From the NCBI GenBank assembly GCA_018665625.1, contig JABJCF010000158.1, forward strand, positions 1 through 9,857: a stretch of 9,857 nucleotides of DNA, given 5' to 3'. Under the pieces are notes generated by a model. It was not told where the DNA came from and searched no databases. It worked only from the letters and a program-made list of their open reading frames with translations. This DNA comes from Nitrospina sp. Its GTDB lineage: Bacteria > Nitrospinota > Nitrospinia > Nitrospinales > VA-1. Made by a program: the position numbers and the translations under genes. The first letter of the stretch is position 1. Every line of letters starts with the position of its first letter. Positions 6,951-9,857 of the stretch are shown one piece after another.

Positions 6951-6963
6951 CCCCTGTAAGGGG
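6951..6963. terminator. Small CCCCT/AGGGG hairpin between convergent genes
   Basis: CCCCT (6951-6955) and AGGGG (6959-6963) form a 5-bp stem with a 3-base loop in the 85-base gap between the two convergent DUF2231-type genes. It ends 3 bases before the stop of the minus-strand gene. There is no T-run on either side, so it is at best a weak bidirectional terminator. Confidence 0.25.
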
Positions 6964-6966
6964 CGC

Positions 6967-7347
6967 CTAGTAGACCAACAGGTATCCCGTAAAAAGGCAA
7001 ATGCACATGGTGACTAACCCGACCGTATAAAATCCCACTGCGGTTCTGGAATAAGAGTTGGTGTAAGAATAGCCGACAGCAAAACCATAAATGACAGTGA
7101 ACAAAAAGGAGTAGCCCTGATGCCCTTCTATATCAACCGTTGAGAGAAGGTGGATATCGACAGACATCATTCCCGAAAAACTGGCGACCACCGAAGCCAT
7201 TAATCCCAAACTTAAATTAAAACTCGCGGCAGAACCCAGTTTAGGGTCGTCTCTCTTTTTGGCTAGAAAAAGTAATGCCAACCCCGCAACAAACAAAGCA
7301 GGGGGAAAATGCGAAATGAAAGGATGAAATGAAACCGAACTTACCAT
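6967..7347 (-). CDS. DUF2231-like small membrane protein (copy B, short C-terminus)
   Basis: A 126-residue protein with four predicted membrane spans (about 10-29, 46-64, 79-98, 104-125). It is related to copy A on the opposite strand: H8-P9 and H13-F14-P15 fall at identical positions in both, as do F43-N44 and L47-G48. After a 3-residue offset G-M (59-60), His76 and T120-G121-Y122 also match. It stops at the point where copy A reads GGELVHR, so the GG-LV tail typical of the family is missing. The stop is clean and the frame intact, so this looks like a natural short form rather than a recent truncation. Function unknown. GGAG lies 4 bases before the ATG at 7347. tatB is 169 bases upstream on the same strand. 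Confidence 0.8.
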   Translation of the reverse strand: MVSSVSFHPFISHFPPALFVAGLALLFLAKKRDDPKLGSAASFNLSLGLMASVVASFSGMMSVDIHLLSTVDIEGHQGYSFLFTVIYGFAVGYSYTNSYSRTAVGFYTVGLVTMCICLFTGYLLVY

Positions 7348-7501
7348 ACTACTCCGCGTAGGGCGTAAAGGTCAGAGCCCTAGTAGCAGGCTAAAATTTG
7401 AGGGCATATTAACAAGATATTTATCTCGTGCGGGGAAATTAAAAACTAAATCTAGAAGCTTGATGATAATGTTTCGCCAAAAGAGAATAGACCTTTTAGC
7501 C

Positions 7502-7528
7502 ACAGGGCTTGCCCTGTTAGTCTTTTTT
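7502..7528. terminator. 7-bp hairpin at the tatB stop with T-tract on the plus strand
   Basis: ACAGGGC (7502-7508) and GCCCTGT (7511-7517) form a perfect palindromic stem overlapping the first base of the tatB stop codon. As the end of tatB on the minus strand it lacks a T-run. In the plus direction it is followed after 5 bases by T6 (7523-7528), so it has terminator shape for transcripts running into tatB antisense. Read-through from the 6450-6881 gene could be stopped here. Confidence 0.5.
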
Positions 7529-7807
7529 GATATCGCCGGAGATATCGAGATCCATTTCAGAGAGGTTGACGTCGACATCTACTTTTGTGGCTGAACTAAT
7601 ATCTTGTTCCAGGCCATCCATATTAACAGATTGTTTGAGGCCTTCGGCTTCATCCATAACTTCCTGTTTCAATCCGCTGAAAGTTTTCTGGAACTCTCCC
7701 CAGCCTTTTCCTATCGCTTTTGCAAGTTTAGGCAGGTTTTGCGGGCCAATCACCACCACGGCGATTCCCATAATTATCATCAGTTCAAAAAATCCGATAT
7801 CAAACAT
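7517..7807 (-). CDS. tatB: Sec-independent protein translocase TatB-type subunit
   Basis: A 96-residue component of the twin-arginine translocation pore, which exports folded proteins across the inner membrane. The N-terminal MFDIGFFELMII with Glu8, one span (about 5-20), the GP hinge at 21-22, and the amphipathic helix (LPKLAKAIGKGWGEFQ, 25-40) are diagnostic of the TatA/TatB family. The MFDIGF start, Glu8 and the lack of Phe before the hinge Gly favour TatB over TatA. The tail is acidic with an Asp/Val-rich repeat-like stretch (VDVDVNLSEMDLDI, 77-90). No tatC or second tatA lies in the window. AAGGAG is 7 bases before the ATG. The A/B distinction is moderately sure, the family is certain. 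Confidence 0.92.
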   Translation of the reverse strand: MFDIGFFELMIIMGIAVVVIGPQNLPKLAKAIGKGWGEFQKTFSGLKQEVMDEAEGLKQSVNMDGLEQDISSATKVDVDVNLSEMDLDISGDIKKD

Positions 7808-7850
7808 TCAAGTGCTCCTTAAGTCCCACAAATGGGTTTTACTCTCTGGG

Positions 7851-7961
7851 CTAAGTTATGCCCCTAAAATAAACTTTTTGGTATGGTACTTCATCCCCAT
7901 GTAGCGGGATCGGTTTTATTTCCGGTAGAACTACTTTAACAGAATTGGAGTCCATTTTCAT
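7851..7961 (-). CDS. Possible 36-residue small ORF upstream of tatB
   Basis: I do not recognise it. Starting at ATG 7961, or at a second ATG two codons on, the frame encodes 36 residues with a protein-like mix (VVLPEIKPIPLHGDEV, PYQKVYFRGIT) and ends 43 bases before tatB. The open frame continues upstream without stop to 8066, but that part overlaps the start of ribF on the other strand and is probably not coding. No good Shine-Dalgarno precedes either ATG. It could equally be untranslated leader of tatB. Confidence 0.25.
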   Translation of the reverse strand: MKMDSNSVKVVLPEIKPIPLHGDEVPYQKVYFRGIT

Positions 7962-8011
7962 CTGCTCAGGGGTAATTATTTTGCAGTTCCTTGGCCGAAG
8001 GTCTTGAAAAA

Positions 8012-8033
8012 TCAGTCTATTAAGGTAGACTGA
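8012..8033 (+). promoter_or_regulatory. 8-bp hairpin abutting the ribF ribosome binding site
   Basis: TCAGTCTA (8012-8019) and TAGACTGA (8026-8033) form a perfect stem with a 6-base loop TTAAGG. The stem's last base touches the Shine-Dalgarno AGAGGAAG (8033-8040) and the ATG follows at 8044. A hairpin here could affect ribosome access, or the repeat could be a DNA operator. It does not resemble an FMN riboswitch. Confidence 0.45.
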
Positions 8034-8043
8034 GAGGAAGTAT

Positions 8044-8973
8044 ATGAAAATAGTACGTGGAACCAAAAATATTACCGGCCCTTTTCCCTACCCAGTGGTG
8101 ACTCTGGGCAATTTTGATGGGGTGCATGTGGGCCACCAGATTCTTTTCAGGAAAGCGGCCGAAATTGCCCGAGAAAAAGGCGGTACCTCGATAGCGTTTA
8201 CGTTCGAGCCGCATCCCTTAAAAATCATTGCGCCCGAAAAAGTTCCTCCACTGCTAACGCATTTCCATAAAAAAATGGAACTCATAGAAACATGCAATAT
8301 CGACCAAGTCATTTGCGCCGACTTCACACGTCAGTTTGCTGACCAGCGGCCACGGGACTTTTCAAAAAATATTCTTAGCGAAAAAATTGGCGTCAAGGAA
8401 ATGGTGGTAGGGTTCGACTACGCCTTTGGCCGGGGCCGTGAGGGAACCATCCCCTACCTGAAAAAAATGGGGGAAGAATTCGGCTTCCTCGTTCATGTGG
8501 TGGAACCGTTCCAACTCGATGGGTTGACCGTCAGCAGCTCGCATGTGCGCGAAGTTATTGAATCGGGAAATATGGAATCGGCGCGAAAATTTCTAGGCCG
8601 TCATTACTCTATTGTTGGGCCTGTCGTTGCCGGATATAAAACGGGACAGGCTATCGGGTTCCCCACCGCCAATATCGACACCAGCAAAGTGCAGATTCCC
8701 GGAAACGGGGTCTATGCCGTGCACATGATCTACCAGAAACAGTCTTACGATGCGGTGGCAAATATCGGGTTTAACCCCACCTTCAATCGCGACAGATTGA
8801 GCGTAGAAGTGCATATTTTCGACTTTAATCAGGTAATTTACGGCAATGAGGTCGAAATTGAGTTCATTTCCCGCATTCGCAGCGAAATAGAGTTCAAGTC
8901 AAAAGAAGATTTGGTCGTTCAGATTGAAAAGGACATCGAAAAAGCCAAAAATATACTTAAGGAAACAAATTGA
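8044..8973 (+). CDS. ribF: Bifunctional riboflavin kinase / FMN adenylyltransferase (RibF)
   Basis: Phosphorylates riboflavin to FMN and adenylates FMN to FAD in the cytoplasm. The N-terminal nucleotidyltransferase domain (about 15-160) has VTLGNFDGVHVGHQ (19-32), TFEPHPLK (53-60), VGFDYAFGRGREG (122-134) and VSSSHVREVIESG (163-175). The C-terminal flavokinase domain (about 185-305) has GFPTANI (205-211), GVYAV (222-226), VANIGFNPTF (238-247) and VEVHIFDF (254-261), in which Glu255 is the expected catalytic base. The 309-residue length is typical for the two-domain enzyme. The start at 8044 has AGAGGAAG just upstream and places the first motif where expected. A hairpin precedes the ribosome binding site. 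The next gene starts inside its stop codon. Confidence 0.97.
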   Translation: MKIVRGTKNITGPFPYPVVTLGNFDGVHVGHQILFRKAAEIAREKGGTSIAFTFEPHPLKIIAPEKVPPLLTHFHKKMELIETCNIDQVICADFTRQFADQRPRDFSKNILSEKIGVKEMVVGFDYAFGRGREGTIPYLKKMGEEFGFLVHVVEPFQLDGLTVSSSHVREVIESGNMESARKFLGRHYSIVGPVVAGYKTGQAIGFPTANIDTSKVQIPGNGVYAVHMIYQKQSYDAVANIGFNPTFNRDRLSVEVHIFDFNQVIYGNEVEIEFISRIRSEIEFKSKEDLVVQIEKDIEKAKNILKETN

Positions 8974-9857
8974 AAAAAGCCCGACAATCAATAATAGGCC
9001 TGGCGATCGCTTTCGGCGCGCTTTACTACACCCTGCGAAACATTTCGTTTGATGAACTGGCAGAGTCACTAAAAAATGCAGAGCTGATATACACCCTGCC
9101 GGGACTGCTATTCATCATCCTCAGTTATGTGACCCGAGCCTATCGCTGGCAAATATTATTACGACCGTTTAAGGAAATTCCGGTAAAAGAAATTTATTCG
9201 CCATTGATGATCGGGTTCATGGGCAACATACTGCCAGCGCGAGCCGGGGAGTTTTTGCGGGCTTATCTGATCGGTAAAAAAAATAACATCACCTTTTCAG
9301 GGGCGTTTTCAACCATCATCGTCGAACGCCTGTTTGACCTCGTTTGTCTGATGAGTTTGTTCGTTTGGGTCTTCGTGTTTAATGCAGAAGTGTTTGACCC
9401 TAACCTGACCTTTTCAGGCCTTTCAGTGCAAACCATAGCACTAGGGTTCGGTCGCTTTTGCGCCGTCGTCGTCTGCGCGTTGTTGATATTCATGTTCCTG
9501 CTGGCGTGGCAGGAAGAAAAAGTCAAAATGTGGATAACCTGGCTCATTCGACCTCTGCCCGATAAATGGAAAGAAAAAATATTGTTCATGGTCGGCGAGT
9601 TTGCACTGGGCTGCCAGATCGTTAAAGATAAAAGCGCATTGACGAAAACCATACTGTACTCAATTTTGACATGGGCCTTAATCGTTGCGACTTACTATCC
9701 CTTTTATTATGCGTTCGACCTGCAAACCAAATCACTCAGCTCAATTTTAATAGTGACCGTCATGGTTTGCATTTTCATCACCGCGTTACCCACCCCGGCA
9801 TTTTTGGGGTCGTACAATGCTGGCGTGCTTATAGCGCTGCACGAAATAATGGGCGAA
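8970..9857 (+). CDS. LPG_synthase_TM / UPF0104 family integral membrane protein (partial, 3' end missing)
   Basis: Polytopic membrane protein of the family that includes the flippase domain of MprF and AglD-like proteins; the substrate here is unknown but a lipid-linked one is likely. The frame runs 296 codons to the window edge without a stop. Motifs: a first span at 8-21, YVTRAYRWQILLRP (53-66), GNILPARAGEFLRA (85-98), IIVERLFDL (116-124), and PTPAFLGSYNAG (274-285), with roughly six or seven spans in the part present. The start is a TTG at 8970 overlapping the ribF stop (TTGA) with AAGGA (8959-8963) 6 bases upstream; no ATG occurs near the right place. Translation is probably coupled to ribF. 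About 300-320 residues is usual, so only the very end is missing. Confidence 0.88.
   Translation, partial: MKKARQSIIGLAIAFGALYYTLRNISFDELAESLKNAELIYTLPGLLFIILSYVTRAYRWQILLRPFKEIPVKEIYSPLMIGFMGNILPARAGEFLRAYLIGKKNNITFSGAFSTIIVERLFDLVCLMSLFVWVFVFNAEVFDPNLTFSGLSVQTIALGFGRFCAVVVCALLIFMFLLAWQEEKVKMWITWLIRPLPDKWKEKILFMVGEFALGCQIVKDKSALTKTILYSILTWALIVATYYPFYYAFDLQTKSLSSILIVTVMVCIFITALPTPAFLGSYNAGVLIALHEIMGE

Noticed and set aside
7372..7578. 68-residue minus-strand frame between tatB and DUF2231 copy B
   Set aside because: It overlaps the tatB end in another frame and has low-complexity composition; the 169-base gap itself shows only a small AGATA/TATCT palindrome.
7850..8043. FMN riboswitch upstream of ribF
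   Set aside because: I see none of the conserved multi-stem FMN aptamer sequence; only one simple hairpin is present.
9263..9652. 129-residue minus-strand frame
   Set aside because: It is antisense to the LPG_synthase_TM-family gene, whose frame has family motifs throughout.
1..9857. CRISPR array, insertion sequence or phage genes
   Set aside because: No regularly spaced direct repeats, terminal inverted repeats, transposase or phage motifs were seen; the only regular repeat is the 81-base period inside the LRR gene, which is coding.

Overview
The window is a gene-dense stretch of an ordinary bacterial chromosome of moderate GC. Gene content (long-form HisG, separate HisI, YqgE/AlgH, TatB-type protein, RibF, flippase-like LPG_synthase_TM protein) fits a free-living Gram-negative-type bacterium. 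The combination is compatible with a deep-branching group such as Nitrospinota, but nothing here fixes the phylum and that remains a guess. There is no integrase, transposase, CRISPR array, rRNA or tRNA that I can support.

Layout. Bases 1-598 (minus) hold the 5' part of an unrecognised single-pass membrane protein that runs off the window edge. After about 200 non-coding bases with several hairpins comes a minus-strand histidine pair, hisI (1715-2086) then hisG (799-1677). A 273-base divergent intergenic region carries a good hisI promoter and an inverted repeat just before the next gene. On the plus strand follows a tightly packed set: a cytosolic leucine-rich-repeat protein, yqgE, an RluA-family pseudouridine synthase and a Dus tRNA-dihydrouridine synthase (2360-5512), with gaps or overlaps of 10 bases or less. 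After 113 bases comes a SpoU/TrmH RNA 2'-O-methyltransferase overlapping by 4 bases a small DUF2231-type membrane protein (5626-6881).

From 6967 to 7807 the minus strand carries tatB and, downstream of it, a second DUF2231-like membrane protein that converges on the first and is recognisably its paralogue. A possible 36-residue ORF lies just upstream of tatB. The plus strand resumes with ribF (8044-8973), preceded by an 8-bp hairpin abutting its ribosome binding site, and an overlapping TTG-started LPG_synthase_TM-family membrane protein that runs off the right edge.

How the genes relate. HisG and HisI catalyse steps 1 and 3 of histidine synthesis. The rluA, dus and spoU genes form an RNA-modification group (pseudouridine, dihydrouridine, 2'-O-methyl). 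RibF makes the FMN that Dus enzymes use, although it is in a different transcription unit. Most of this is housekeeping. The least explained items are the convergent DUF2231 pair, the 27-residue LRR protein leading the yqgE unit, the truncated acidic membrane protein, and the hairpins at the ribF and LRR translation starts.
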